64,000 bases of DNA, taken from NCBI RefSeq assembly GCF_017355935.1, contig NZ_JAFIQT010000006.1, positions 1 to 64,000 on the forward strand, given 5' to 3'. Origin of the DNA: Telluribacter humicola (GTDB lineage: Bacteria; Bacteroidota; Bacteroidia; Cytophagales; Spirosomataceae). Numbering within the stretch: the first letter of the stretch is position 1; every line of letters begins with the position of its first letter. Both the position numbers and the translations under genes were made by a program. Shown here piece after piece: positions 25,783 through 34,841 of the stretch. The notes beneath the pieces are model-generated. The model made no database searches, was not told where the DNA came from, and worked only from the letters and a program-made list of their open reading frames with translations.

Positions 25783-26854
25783 TATCATCCGCCTCGGGTC
25801 TGACCCGCAGAAGCCGCCGCAGCCACCCTTGTTGCTCGGCGGCTTCCTGTTTTTTATCCTCTTCCGTAAATCGGAGCTCTGCCAGAGGAGCCAGATCAGG
25901 CTGACCGGCGTTGATCCAGGCGGTATACCATATATCGGCAACCATACGTACCGAAGCCTTCATTTGCCTTTCGACCTGCCCCTGCAGTAGCTGATGGTAC
26001 CTTCTGGAAAATTCAGAAGAGTACGTACGGACCAGTATCCCGTTCCGGGTTTCGTAGCTATACTTCCTGTCGTCATTAAATTCCTGACTTAGCTGCTTCT
26101 CCAGATCAAGTACCGAATCGGTGGCTGCATGAGTCCGGGCTACTACGTCCCACACCGCCCGTGCCGGATTTTCAATATAGACAGCAGGCCCCGTCCACAT
26201 CTCAAAGTCAGCAGCAAATAACTCCGGCAGCCGGGATTCCCAAAAGGCATGGATACCTACCTGACCGGTGAGTTGACCGTTGTAGTTATGGGTTGTATGC
26301 AGCGGTACGTGAGCATCCGCCACATAATGGCCCAGATCCGCCGAAATACGCAGGATACGTTTGGCATCTTTGGCCCGGAATGCTTCCGTTAGCTGGTAGG
26401 TGGCAGTCTGGATGTACCAGGGTACTATACCATGCTTGCGTAAACTGTCTTCGCCAAATTTCTCCTTTGCGGCCGACCAGTAAAGGGGTAGTACCTGCAG
26501 GGCACTGTCACCGTACACATCAAGATCTATATAGTGTCGTTCAGCTTCCCCGACTATAGCATATCGGCGCTGGTCGGGATTGACAGCGTTTTCAGCCAGG
26601 TAGCCAATGTGCTTCTTGTAGAAGACCAGCATCTCGGGCGGCAGTCGGTACACAGCCAGGCGGTTGATATGACGGTGAGCCCAGAAACCCCAGTGCGGAC
26701 GAAAGCTGATAAATAGGGTAACAAGTACTATGAAGAGCGTACTTAGGATAGATTGCTTCAGAAAATGACGAAAAAAATTTACTGAGCGGCGCCTAAGCCA
26801 TGACCAGCCTGCCAAAGAATATTCTGTGCCTCTATTTCGCTGTCTATCTGCCAT
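25763..26854 (-). CDS. Zinc-dependent phospholipase C / S1-P1 nuclease-like protein
   Basis: The 363-residue protein has a basic N-terminus and one hydrophobic segment (about 35-52) that is a signal anchor or signal peptide. The mature part starts with WGFWAHRHINRLAV and carries further zinc-ligand motifs HYIDLD, DLGHYVADAHVPLHTTHN and GIHAFWE. That order of Trp/His/Asp residues fits the three-zinc fold shared by phospholipase C and S1/P1 nuclease. The enzyme is probably periplasmic or outer-membrane associated. Substrate (phospholipid or nucleic acid) cannot be decided. The 3' end overlaps the convergent TIM-barrel gene by 20 bases. Confidence 0.8.
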   Translation of the reverse strand: MADRQRNRGTEYSLAGWSWLRRRSVNFFRHFLKQSILSTLFIVLVTLFISFRPHWGFWAHRHINRLAVYRLPPEMLVFYKKHIGYLAENAVNPDQRRYAIVGEAERHYIDLDVYGDSALQVLPLYWSAAKEKFGEDSLRKHGIVPWYIQTATYQLTEAFRAKDAKRILRISADLGHYVADAHVPLHTTHNYNGQLTGQVGIHAFWESRLPELFAADFEMWTGPAVYIENPARAVWDVVARTHAATDSVLDLEKQLSQEFNDDRKYSYETRNGILVRTYSSEFSRRYHQLLQGQVERQMKASVRMVADIWYTAWINAGQPDLAPLAELRFTEEDKKQEAAEQQGWLRRLLRVRPEADDITPPIR

Positions 26855-27164
26855 TTTTATTGAAACTGGAAGCTTTTGAGGGTAATGCTATCTGCCCAGA
26901 CACCTGTTTTTACACATTATGCCTCTTTTTTTGCCAGGTTTTATAAAATACAAACGTCTGTTTTCTCTCTCTATAAATAACTGATTTATAAGTATCAGAA
27001 TTTTATTTCCTTCTCTACCTTATTTAATATAAAAAATTTCCCCAACTGGTTATTTTGCCAAATTGATACTATTTATTATTGAAATAGTTCAATATTTAAA
27101 TTTCTTTTTACCTTTGTGAGGTAAATAATACACATCGCTTATTTCTCTAGCCAAGCATTCAAAA
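26855..27164. other. AT-rich divergent intergenic region
   Basis: This stretch lies between two divergent genes. It holds the promoter box at 27109 and a short palindrome TTGAA-ATAG-TTCAA (27079-27092) upstream of it. No ORF of note. Confidence 0.6.
27109..27116 (+). promoter_or_regulatory. Promoter -7 box for the Dabb-family gene
   Basis: TACCTTTG fits TAnnTTTG, about 48 bases before the ATG. A TTG at 27079 is 27 bases upstream, slightly far for a -33 box. Confidence 0.6.
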
Positions 27165-27569
27165 ATGAAACCTAAAAATAAATTTTTCGGATATATGCTC
27201 CCGGTATTTGTACTGGGTGTTTTTATGTTGATTATCTACGGAGCTTATACTCCCCATCAGAAAGCCGAGATACAGCGCGTTGTATGTGTGAAGTTCAAAG
27301 CGGATGCCACTCAGGCCGACATTGACCAGCACCTGCGCGAGTTTGCCAGCCTCCGTCGTGAGATACCTGATATTGTAGGCTATTCGGCCGGACGTGTACT
27401 GGCCAATGAAAGTACCAACGGCGAGTTTGACGTAGTACATTACATCACATTCCGAAATGAAGAAGGGATAGCTTCATTTACCAAGCACCCCAAGCGTCTG
27501 GAGTTTGTGGCATCAAACAAAGCTCATTGGGACAATATACTCGAAGTGAATTCAGACATTCAGAAATAA
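27165..27569 (+). CDS. Membrane-anchored Dabb (stress-responsive A/B barrel) protein
   Basis: The 134-residue protein has a membrane anchor or signal segment (8-27) followed by a ferredoxin-like alpha/beta barrel (about 37-130) with QRVVCVKFKADAT at its start and HYITFRNEEGIASF near the end, as in Dabb proteins. These form dimers; roles range from stress proteins to polyketide cyclases, and none can be assigned here. The N-terminal anchor is typical of the Bacteroidota versions (from memory). It is monocistronic, with its own promoter and a strong bidirectional terminator. Confidence 0.8.
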   Translation: MKPKNKFFGYMLPVFVLGVFMLIIYGAYTPHQKAEIQRVVCVKFKADATQADIDQHLREFASLRREIPDIVGYSAGRVLANESTNGEFDVVHYITFRNEEGIASFTKHPKRLEFVASNKAHWDNILEVNSDIQK

Positions 27570-27590
27570 AAGAAGAAGAGGATTAGTACC

Positions 27591-27625
27591 AAAAAGAGCC
27601 GCATCATTGATGCGGCTCTTTTTAT
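27591..27625. terminator. Bidirectional terminator
   Basis: AAAAAGAGCCGCATC-N4-GATGCGGCTCTTTTT, a nearly perfect long stem with A and T tracts on both sides, between convergent Dabb and ung genes. Confidence 0.9.
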
Positions 27626-27648
27626 TTTAAGGTACCAACAATTGTAAG

Positions 27649-28314
27649 CTACCAGTTTATTTCAGTCTGGCCTTGGGATCGGAGGTACTCATTGGTCTTG
27701 CTGAAGTGCTTGGTACCAAACCAGCCTCCCCACTTGGATGCCATAGGAGAGGGGTGAGTCGCTTTGAGTACATGGTGTTTTGCCTCATCAATGATCTTTC
27801 CTTTTTCCTGCGCGTACTTACCCCACAACAGAAATACTACCCCCTCCTTTTCATCGCTTAGGTGTTTGATCACTGCGTCCGTAAAGGTTTCCCAGCCTTT
27901 GCCCTGGTGCGAAGCTGCTTCACCTTGTCGTACGGTAAGGGTGGCGTTCAGTAGTAGTACTCCCTGTACGGCCCAGCGTTCCAGATTACCCGATGTGGGG
28001 ACAGGCTTACCCAAATCGTCCTGTATTTCCTTGAAAATGTTCAGTAGTGAAGGTGGCTTGCGTACACCATCATTGACTGAGAAGCTAAGCCCGTGCGCCT
28101 GTCCGGGACCGTGGTAGGGGTCCTGCCCCAGTATAACTATCTTACAGGTATCAAACGGGCACTTTTCGAATGCGTTGAAGATCAGTCGACCGGGAGGAAA
28201 AACGGTGTAGGTTTCGTACTCCTTTTTGACAAACTGAATCAGGTCCTTAAAGTAAGGTTTTTCAAATTCGGGCTGAAGTCGCTTTTTCCAGGATTCTTCG
28301 ATTTGAACGTTCAT
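27649..28314 (-). CDS. ung: Uracil-DNA glycosylase, family 1
   Basis: Ung removes uracil from DNA to begin base-excision repair. The 221-residue protein has the catalytic water-activating motif GQDPYHGPGQAHGLSFSV (about 62-79), LLLNATLTVR, VFLLWGKYAQ and the DNA-intercalating HPSPM loop (about 187). Length and N-terminus (ATG 28314) are normal. It converges with the Dabb gene across a strong terminator and diverges from apaG. No operon partner. Confidence 0.97.
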   Translation of the reverse strand: MNVQIEESWKKRLQPEFEKPYFKDLIQFVKKEYETYTVFPPGRLIFNAFEKCPFDTCKIVILGQDPYHGPGQAHGLSFSVNDGVRKPPSLLNIFKEIQDDLGKPVPTSGNLERWAVQGVLLLNATLTVRQGEAASHQGKGWETFTDAVIKHLSDEKEGVVFLLWGKYAQEKGKIIDEAKHHVLKATHPSPMASKWGGWFGTKHFSKTNEYLRSQGQTEINW

Positions 28315-28420
28315 GGGCTGGAATAAAAATTGAATGTTAAAATTAATAGGAATGGAGGCTTGTATTTATAAACTTAGCTTCACTATTTTCGTTTAACAAA
28401 TAAATCTCTTCCTACGCTGT

Positions 28421-28807
28421 ATGGTATCTGAAGTGACTGAGGGTGTTAAAGTGACCGTCCTGACTGAGTATCAGCCGGACTACTCTAGTCCGCGTCAGGC
28501 TCATTTTGTATTTACCTACAAGGTAGTGATCGAAAACCACAGCGAAAATACAATCAAACTGTTACGTCGGCACTGGCTAATCTATGATTCGAACGGAACC
28601 GTCCGCGAGGTGGAAGGGGAGGGAGTGGTAGGTCAGCAGCCTGTACTGGAGCCCGGTGAAGTACATGAGTACGTATCGGGCTGTAACCTACGAACCAACC
28701 TGGGCAAGATGGCCGGCACCTACCTGATGGAGCGGGTACTGGATGGTCGTCAGTTCCGGGTGGTGATTCCGGAGTTTACGCTCATCGTGCCATATCGCCT
28801 CAATTAA
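28421..28807 (+). CDS. apaG: ApaG domain protein
   Basis: The 128-residue protein is a single ApaG fibronectin-type-III-like domain, with YKVVIENHSENTIKLLRRHW, GEGVVGQQPVLEPGE and the GTYLMER motif. ApaG is linked to cobalt/magnesium resistance in enterobacteria, but its biochemical role is not settled. It starts at ATG 28421, which follows a pyrimidine-rich stretch. It is followed at 72 bases by a methyltransferase gene on the same strand; the two may share a transcript. Confidence 0.92.
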   Translation: MVSEVTEGVKVTVLTEYQPDYSSPRQAHFVFTYKVVIENHSENTIKLLRRHWLIYDSNGTVREVEGEGVVGQQPVLEPGEVHEYVSGCNLRTNLGKMAGTYLMERVLDGRQFRVVIPEFTLIVPYRLN

Positions 28808-28879
28808 TCCTTACATTTGTTTATCCTGCCAATCAGCCGTTTCTTTGCTGATAGTGTTAATTAAACGTTTGTAGTTTCC

Positions 28880-29653
28880 TTGGTTATTCCCTACATCAAG
28901 TACTTGCTTCGCTCTGGTAATGAGCACGCTATTCATTCGCCTTTTGTTTACGACTTGTATACCAAAGTAATCCGCCCCAAGGACCGGCACTCTGATTATG
29001 ATCAGTTGCAGGCCCTTCGTAAGCAGATGCTATCATCCACCGAAGAAATAGAAGTACTGGATCTGGGGGCAGGTTCAAGAGTTAATCGTTCTAATAAGCG
29101 AAAGGTACGGCAGATCGCTAAAAATGCCGAAAAGCCTGAGCGATTCGGGCGGCTCTTCCACCGGCTGGTGCGTCACTACCGGCCCGCTAATGTACTTGAA
29201 TTGGGTACCTCGCTGGGCCTTACTACCCTATATTTTGCCAAAGCCAATCCGGCCGGAAAGGTAACTACTCTGGAAGGATGTCCGGAGACGGTTCGGCTGG
29301 CACGTACCAATTTTGAAAAGGCAGGTGAATCCGGTATAGAGGTAGTGACGGGTAATATTGATGAAACGCTTGGGCAAACGCTGCAGCGGCAGAATCAGAC
29401 GCTGGATATGGTGTATTTTGATGCCAACCACCGGTACGAGCCTACGGTCAGGTACTTTGAAGCCTGCCTGCCCTTTGCCGGGAACGATAGTCTCTTTATA
29501 TTCGATGATATTTACTGGTCCGACGAAATGACCCAGGCCTGGGAGTACATAAAAGCGCATCCGCAGGTTACGGTAACCGTAGACTTGTTCTGGATCGGAC
29601 TCGTGTACTTCAGGAAAGAGCAGGTAAAGGAAAACTTTGTTTTACGTTTCTGA
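28880..29653 (+). CDS. Class I SAM-dependent methyltransferase
   Basis: The 257-residue protein has a short helical N-terminus (YIKYLLRSGNEHAIHSPFVYDLY) and a Rossmann methyltransferase domain with the SAM loop VLELGTSLGLTTLYFA (about 105-120), TLEGCPE and MVYFDANHRY. It resembles O-methyltransferase-like proteins of Bacteroidota; the substrate is unknown. The frame has no ATG near its beginning and a stop just upstream, so TTG 28880 is the probable start, aligned with the conserved N-terminus. A lipoprotein gene follows 82 bases later. Confidence 0.8.
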   Translation: MVIPYIKYLLRSGNEHAIHSPFVYDLYTKVIRPKDRHSDYDQLQALRKQMLSSTEEIEVLDLGAGSRVNRSNKRKVRQIAKNAEKPERFGRLFHRLVRHYRPANVLELGTSLGLTTLYFAKANPAGKVTTLEGCPETVRLARTNFEKAGESGIEVVTGNIDETLGQTLQRQNQTLDMVYFDANHRYEPTVRYFEACLPFAGNDSLFIFDDIYWSDEMTQAWEYIKAHPQVTVTVDLFWIGLVYFRKEQVKENFVLRF

Positions 29654-29735
29654 CCAATTTACCGGCTCTGCCTTCCGTTTATTTACCAAAGAAGAGTTTC
29701 GTTGACTAGCCACTCGTGTATTACCATACCAGTTT

Positions 29736-31088
29736 ATGAAAAAGATATACCTCTATGGGCTACTACTCTCAGCTACGGCGGTAGCGGTAGTTAGCTGTAA
29801 GGAAAACAGCCCGGTTACGGAGCCGACTGAATTGGCTACCTACGACCTGATTCAGGACCGGATATTGACCCCAACCTGCGCCACTGCTGGCTGTCATGCT
29901 TCCGAGAGCGATGGTACATTTCGGCAGCATAGCCTGGTACTGGCTAAAGGTAAGTCTTATGAAAACCTGATCAATAAACTCTCAAACCAGCCGGATGCCA
30001 AGAGCGAAGGTATGATGCGGGTCAAGCCCTATAACTCCAACGAGAGCCTGCTGTATCATAAGCTCAACTGGGATGCCTCCCACCACGGAGGCAAGCAGTA
30101 TGGGTTGCCTATGCCGCTGGGTGGAGAGCCCCTGAGTGTAGGCCAGACGGAATTTGTCCGTCGCTGGATTGAGGCTGGGGCACCACGTACCGGCAGTGTA
30201 GTAGATACCACGCTGCTTAGTGATAAAACTCCGGCAAACCAGGTTGATTTTGTTGGACTTACCGCTCCGGCTGCCGGGCAGGGAGTACAAATGCGTCTGG
30301 GGCCTTTTGAGGTAGCTCCCCGTTTTGAAAGAGAATTGTTTAGCCGGAAGCAGGTGGGTAACACCGAGGAGCTATATGTAAATCGGGTGGAGATAAAGAT
30401 GCGCTCCGGAAGCCACCACTTTATCCTGTATGACTTTGCGGATAAGTCGAAGCTACCGACTATGAATGACCTGCGTGACATTCGGAATACCAACGGATCG
30501 GTCAATTTCGCCACTTTTGCTTCTATGCAGAACCATATCTTCTGGACCGGAACCCAGACCCCCGATCATGACTATACATTTCCGGAGGGAGCAGCTCTGC
30601 TGGTACCGGCAGGAGCCTCGTACGATATGAATTCGCACTACGTGAACAAGACGGATAAGGCGATGCAGGGAGAGGTTCACGTAAACTTATACACTACTCC
30701 GAAGGAAACGGTAAAGCACGTTGTGCAGTCATTGAATCTGGCAAATGAAGGGCTTACTCTGGCCGCCGGTACTAAAACGACTGTCTCCAAGACTTTTACA
30801 TTTAAGAAGCCCATTAAGGTGTTGATGCTGACGTCACATACCCACAGCCGGGGAGAGAAGTTTGTGATACGGATCAACGGGGGCAGCCGCAACGGTGAAA
30901 TAGTCTACGAAAGTACGGATTGGGAACACCCGCTGATCAAGAACTTTCCTGCCCCAATTGAGCTGAAAGCAGGTGAAGGTCTTACTTCCGAAATTACCTA
31001 TAATAACACGACCAGCAAGACCATACGCTTTGGACTCACCAGTGAGGATGAAATGGGAATCATCTTTGGCTACTACTACGAAGAGTAG
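29736..31088 (+). CDS. Lipoprotein joining a cytochrome c-like and a copper monooxygenase-like module
   Basis: The 450-residue protein has a lipobox (VVSC, Cys21). Residues about 35-160 look like a cytochrome c domain: haem-binding CATAGCH (48-54, a CX4CH spacing) and a downstream axial Met in LPMPLGGEPL (about 125). The C-terminal half resembles ascorbate-dependent type II copper monooxygenases (PHM/DBM). A His-His pair (SGSHHFILYDF, about 227) and a His in MNSHYVN (about 301) fit the first copper site. HTHSRG (about 368) and Met in EDEMGIIF (about 438) fit the second. Family logic suggests electron transfer from haem to copper in the periplasm or at the cell surface. The substrate is unknown; other annotations exist for such proteins as hypothetical. 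Confidence 0.6.
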   Translation: MKKIYLYGLLLSATAVAVVSCKENSPVTEPTELATYDLIQDRILTPTCATAGCHASESDGTFRQHSLVLAKGKSYENLINKLSNQPDAKSEGMMRVKPYNSNESLLYHKLNWDASHHGGKQYGLPMPLGGEPLSVGQTEFVRRWIEAGAPRTGSVVDTTLLSDKTPANQVDFVGLTAPAAGQGVQMRLGPFEVAPRFERELFSRKQVGNTEELYVNRVEIKMRSGSHHFILYDFADKSKLPTMNDLRDIRNTNGSVNFATFASMQNHIFWTGTQTPDHDYTFPEGAALLVPAGASYDMNSHYVNKTDKAMQGEVHVNLYTTPKETVKHVVQSLNLANEGLTLAAGTKTTVSKTFTFKKPIKVLMLTSHTHSRGEKFVIRINGGSRNGEIVYESTDWEHPLIKNFPAPIELKAGEGLTSEITYNNTTSKTIRFGLTSEDEMGIIFGYYYEE

Positions 31089-31103
31089 CCAAAGATGAGT
31101 TAA

Positions 31104-33593
31104 CTATTGCTCTTCCTGAGGTTCATTTCTGTTCTTCCGCCTGAACAGGTTGCGGAGCCTGCCTCCTCTTTTTTCCTTTTGTTCTTCCCGTTCCTGACGG
31201 CGTATTTCCTGCTGTTCCTGGCGCTCCTGCCGGCGCTCCGGATTGCCCAGATTAAACGGTAGCGACTCCAGTACCCGATCAAAGAATGAATCATCGGGGT
31301 CACGCTGTGGTGGATCAGGTATGTAAGATGCACAGCTTAGTAGTTCTTCTATTTCGGGAGTAATGGCTTCAAATTTTTCTCCCTTTATAACCGAAGCCTC
31401 ATCGTCTTCGACAATTCTTGAAACAAAGTCTCCCCAAATGGGTAGGGCTGTGTTGGAGCCCTGGCCAAGTTCAAGCGTGCGGAAGCGTACGAGAGGACTT
31501 TCAGCTCCTACCCAAACGCCCGTCACCAGACCGGGTACGATGCCAATAAACCAGCCATCACTCTGGTTTTGGGTAGTACCTGTCTTGCCCGCTATATCCA
31601 GCTTCAATCCAAACTCTGAATGCAGACGGCGGGCACTTCCATCTTCTACTACCGCTTTCATCATTTCCAGCATAATGGCCGCATTCTCAGCAATCAGTAC
31701 TTTTTTGCCACGCTCAGGTCTGTTCTGGCGGAGTACCCGGCCGGTACGGTCCACTATGCGTGTTACATAGATAGGTTCACTGCGGCGTCCCTCATTCGCG
31801 AAAGCTGTATAGGCTGTTACAATCTCCAGTAATGAAATATTAGCTGTTCCCAGCGCCAGGGAAGGTACTCGCGGCAGATCGCTCCTGATACCCATGTTCC
31901 GGGCCAGCCGGATGGTCGGATCTACACCGACTTTCAGGATCAGTTGCGCGGAGATGGTATTCAGAGAATTAGATAGCGCTCCTTTCATAGAGTACTTACC
32001 CCCGTAGCGGTTGGTAGCATTCTGAGGTCGCCAGTCTTCGTATTCCTTATAGGTAGTGAGTACATTAGGGAAGTACGTACAGGGCTCGATACCACGCTGA
32101 AGAGCTGCCGCATATACGATCGGTTTGAATGTAGAGCCTACCTGACGCTTGGATAGAACGTGATCGTACTTAAACAGGCTGTGGTTGACTCCACCTACCC
32201 ACGCACGAACAAAGCCCGTTTCGGGATCCATGGCAACCAGCCCCGTATTCAGAAAGCGCTGGTAGTAGGCCAGGGAGTCCATTGGGCTCATCGTCCGTTT
32301 GACAACGCCATTCCAGCTGAATAAGGTCATGGGCACCGGCTTCCTGAAAATGGCTCTTATCTCTTCATCCGACAGTCCCTGCTCTTTCAGGACCCGATAT
32401 CTCCTCGATACTTTAAGCGCGTTGTCAAGTACTGACTTATCATTGCCCCAGGGAGTGCGGCCCTTCCAGTGATCATTAAACTGCTTCTGAAGGGATGCCA
32501 TACGAGCCCTGACAGCACGCTCGGCGGCTAGCTGTACTCTCGAATCAATGGTCGTATAGATCTTTAAGCCGTCGGTATACAGGTTGTACGGGTCACCATT
32601 GGACTTGGTCTGATTGGCACACCATTCGGCCAGTTCCTGGCGCAGTTGCTCTCTAAAGTAAGGAGCTATATTCTGGTTTTGTACCTTTTGTTCCCGGGTT
32701 AGCTTCAGTCGGAGTTTCTTGAGGGAGTCTGCCTGCTCTGGAGTAAGGTACTTGTACTTGGCCATCTGATTCAGTACCACGTTGCGCCGGAGTTTGGCTC
32801 TTTCAGGTCGGTTGATGGGATTATAAGAAGTAGTAGCCTTCAGCATCCCAATGAGTACCGCCGCCTGCTCAGCTTTGAGCTTTCGGGCAGGTACATTAAA
32901 GAAGTGTCTGGAGGCCCTTTCTATACCAAATATATTGCCCCCAAAAGATACCGTGTTAAGGTATAGTTCCAGTATTTCCTCTTTGCTATATACCATCTCG
33001 AGCCGCCGGGCCATGATCATCTCCCTGAGCTTGTTGATAGGCATCTCAAGGTACCGGTAATCCCGACGAGGGTAGAGGTTCTTGGCTAACTGCTGAGTTA
33101 TAGTACTTCCACCCCCTGAACTTTCATCCTGCATCATGAGTGTTTTGACGGCTACCCGTCCCAGGCTTCGGATATCGACGCCACTGTGCTGATAAAAGCG
33201 GGCATCTTCAGTCGCTACCAGTGCTTTGAAGGTTACCGGGGATATCTCGTTGTAGTTAACATTGGTGCGGTCATAAATGAAGTACCTGCCCAGCAGTACA
33301 CTATCTGCCGAATACAGCTCTGAGGCTGTATCATTGCGCTTGTTTCTTAATTCTTTTCGGGATGGTATCTCCCCATAAAAGCCCATCCATACTGTGATGA
33401 TGAAGGCGACACAGGCAGCGCCAAACAGGATAAACAACCCTGCAATAGTGAAAAAAGCAATACGAAGAATATCTTTAAAACTAGCCTCCCGCCAGTTGTA
33501 GGTCCGTATACGGCGAGGTAGTTGCTTCCAATAGGAGGCAGTGAATAAATTTTGCAGTCGCTGATAATTTTTTTGCCAAAATGTATTTGCCAA
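31104..33593 (-). CDS. Class A penicillin-binding protein (PBP1A type)
   Basis: This bifunctional peptidoglycan synthase has a cytoplasmic N-terminus, one membrane helix (about 45-70), a GT51 glycosyltransferase domain (TEDARFYQHSGVD, GGGSTITQQLAKNL, KEEILELYLN) and a transpeptidase domain with SxxK in GSTFKP (about 500), SxN in SNSLN and KTGT (about 640). A basic and acidic disordered tail (about 770-829) follows. At 829 residues it is of normal length. The start is TTG 33593: a stop codon lies two codons upstream and no ATG precedes the membrane helix. It converges with the copper-protein gene 15 bases away, without a visible terminator. Confidence 0.93.
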   Translation of the reverse strand: MANTFWQKNYQRLQNLFTASYWKQLPRRIRTYNWREASFKDILRIAFFTIAGLFILFGAACVAFIITVWMGFYGEIPSRKELRNKRNDTASELYSADSVLLGRYFIYDRTNVNYNEISPVTFKALVATEDARFYQHSGVDIRSLGRVAVKTLMMQDESSGGGSTITQQLAKNLYPRRDYRYLEMPINKLREMIMARRLEMVYSKEEILELYLNTVSFGGNIFGIERASRHFFNVPARKLKAEQAAVLIGMLKATTSYNPINRPERAKLRRNVVLNQMAKYKYLTPEQADSLKKLRLKLTREQKVQNQNIAPYFREQLRQELAEWCANQTKSNGDPYNLYTDGLKIYTTIDSRVQLAAERAVRARMASLQKQFNDHWKGRTPWGNDKSVLDNALKVSRRYRVLKEQGLSDEEIRAIFRKPVPMTLFSWNGVVKRTMSPMDSLAYYQRFLNTGLVAMDPETGFVRAWVGGVNHSLFKYDHVLSKRQVGSTFKPIVYAAALQRGIEPCTYFPNVLTTYKEYEDWRPQNATNRYGGKYSMKGALSNSLNTISAQLILKVGVDPTIRLARNMGIRSDLPRVPSLALGTANISLLEIVTAYTAFANEGRRSEPIYVTRIVDRTGRVLRQNRPERGKKVLIAENAAIMLEMMKAVVEDGSARRLHSEFGLKLDIAGKTGTTQNQSDGWFIGIVPGLVTGVWVGAESPLVRFRTLELGQGSNTALPIWGDFVSRIVEDDEASVIKGEKFEAITPEIEELLSCASYIPDPPQRDPDDSFFDRVLESLPFNLGNPERRQERQEQQEIRRQEREEQKEKRGGRLRNLFRRKNRNEPQEEQ

Positions 33594-33703
33594 GGTTTAT
33601 GGAGTTAGTGGTACTTCTATTATCTGATCGGAATAGTTAAAAAAGGTGTGCCCGGTGTAGTTACAACCAATTATATCTCAAAATGGATGTAGAACATGAC
33701 AGC

Positions 33704-34669
33704 TTATGTTCTTGGCCGGGAGGTACTAGGTTTCTCTTCGGCTTTGCTTTCATTTACTTCGTACCTGTAGGCTTTCCTGATTGGGCGTATGGGCTTGCCA
33801 TTAGTATCACTAAGTACTTTGATGAACGCTCCACCGTAGTAAAAAATGATAGAGGAGTAGAAAACAAACAACATAATGAGAACAATGGACCCGGAGGCTC
33901 CGTATATGGTGCTAATATTGTTATAAGTCAGGAGCCATCGTAGGATCAGCTTTCCACCATTTAATAGTATTGCCGTAAAGAATCCACCCATAAAGGCCAG
34001 GCTCCAGTCGGGCCGGCCATCGGTAAGGTACCTAAACAGGATAGAGAACCAAACTGTAATTATTGCAATGAAAAACAGCTCATTGATCAGGTAGGTCAAA
34101 AAGAGGCTGTTTCCTGGCTGCAGGTATACCAGGTAGTTACCAATCAAAGCAATCAGGCCCTCGGAAAGTATACCAATGATGAACAGCAGGCCAGCCAGGA
34201 AGATAATACCCAGGGATCTCAAACGTAACTTCAGCCTGAACCCCAAACCAGGTTTGTCTTTGACGCGGATACTCCATAGCTGATCAAGTGAGTTTTTTAC
34301 CACGCTAAATAAGGTAGTAGCTACAATCATCAGAAACAGGAAGCCACCTACGGTCATGTACCACTCCTTGTTCAGGGCTCTGATGTTTTCTATAACCAGT
34401 TTGATCTGAGCGGCGCCTTCCTTGCCGATAATAGCTCCAATATCATTGATCAGTTTGGAATTAAGCGTAGTCGGATTGATAACCAGTCCAAACAACTGAA
34501 CGAGAATAATAAGAATGGGAGGGAGAGCAAACGTGGTAAAAAAGGCCGTAGCCCCGGCCATTCTGAGCGGATCGTTTTTCTTTAGTACCAGTAGCGCCTC
34601 TTTCATCAGGCCCAGAAATCTGCCTGTATTAAGGGCAGAACTTTTTAAAGCTTGAGGTAGTGTAGCCAC
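33704..34669 (-). CDS. YihY/BrkB-family inner-membrane protein
   Basis: The 321-residue protein has six or so membrane segments and the family features: GATAFFTTFALPPILIILVQLFG near the start, TLFSVVKNSLDQLW, GGFFTAILLNGGK and a C-terminal YGASGSIVLIMLFVFYSSIIFYYGGAF. Its function is uncertain; earlier claims of RNase BN activity were withdrawn. The start is GTG 34669. A charged tail rich in Glu and Lys follows the last helix. It lies 110 bases upstream of the PBP gene on the same strand. Confidence 0.87.
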   Translation of the reverse strand: MATLPQALKSSALNTGRFLGLMKEALLVLKKNDPLRMAGATAFFTTFALPPILIILVQLFGLVINPTTLNSKLINDIGAIIGKEGAAQIKLVIENIRALNKEWYMTVGGFLFLMIVATTLFSVVKNSLDQLWSIRVKDKPGLGFRLKLRLRSLGIIFLAGLLFIIGILSEGLIALIGNYLVYLQPGNSLFLTYLINELFFIAIITVWFSILFRYLTDGRPDWSLAFMGGFFTAILLNGGKLILRWLLTYNNISTIYGASGSIVLIMLFVFYSSIIFYYGGAFIKVLSDTNGKPIRPIRKAYRYEVNESKAEEKPSTSRPRT

Positions 34670-34841
34670 AGTAGTTTGATTTGTAAATTAATCAGTTGAT
34701 AAATAACGCCTTTGCAGCTTAACTATTGAAGTATGGCCTATTGTTTGGAAGAAGCCAAAAATCAAAAACGGGAAACGAGGGCAAATAGGGTGGTATGTTT
34801 TTTTACAACCTTACTTAACACCATAATTCAATTCTAGAAAT

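Noticed and set aside
27079-27092. TTGAA-ATAG-TTCAA as an operator
   Set aside because: A 5-bp palindrome in very AT-rich DNA is too weak, although it lies upstream of the Dabb promoter.
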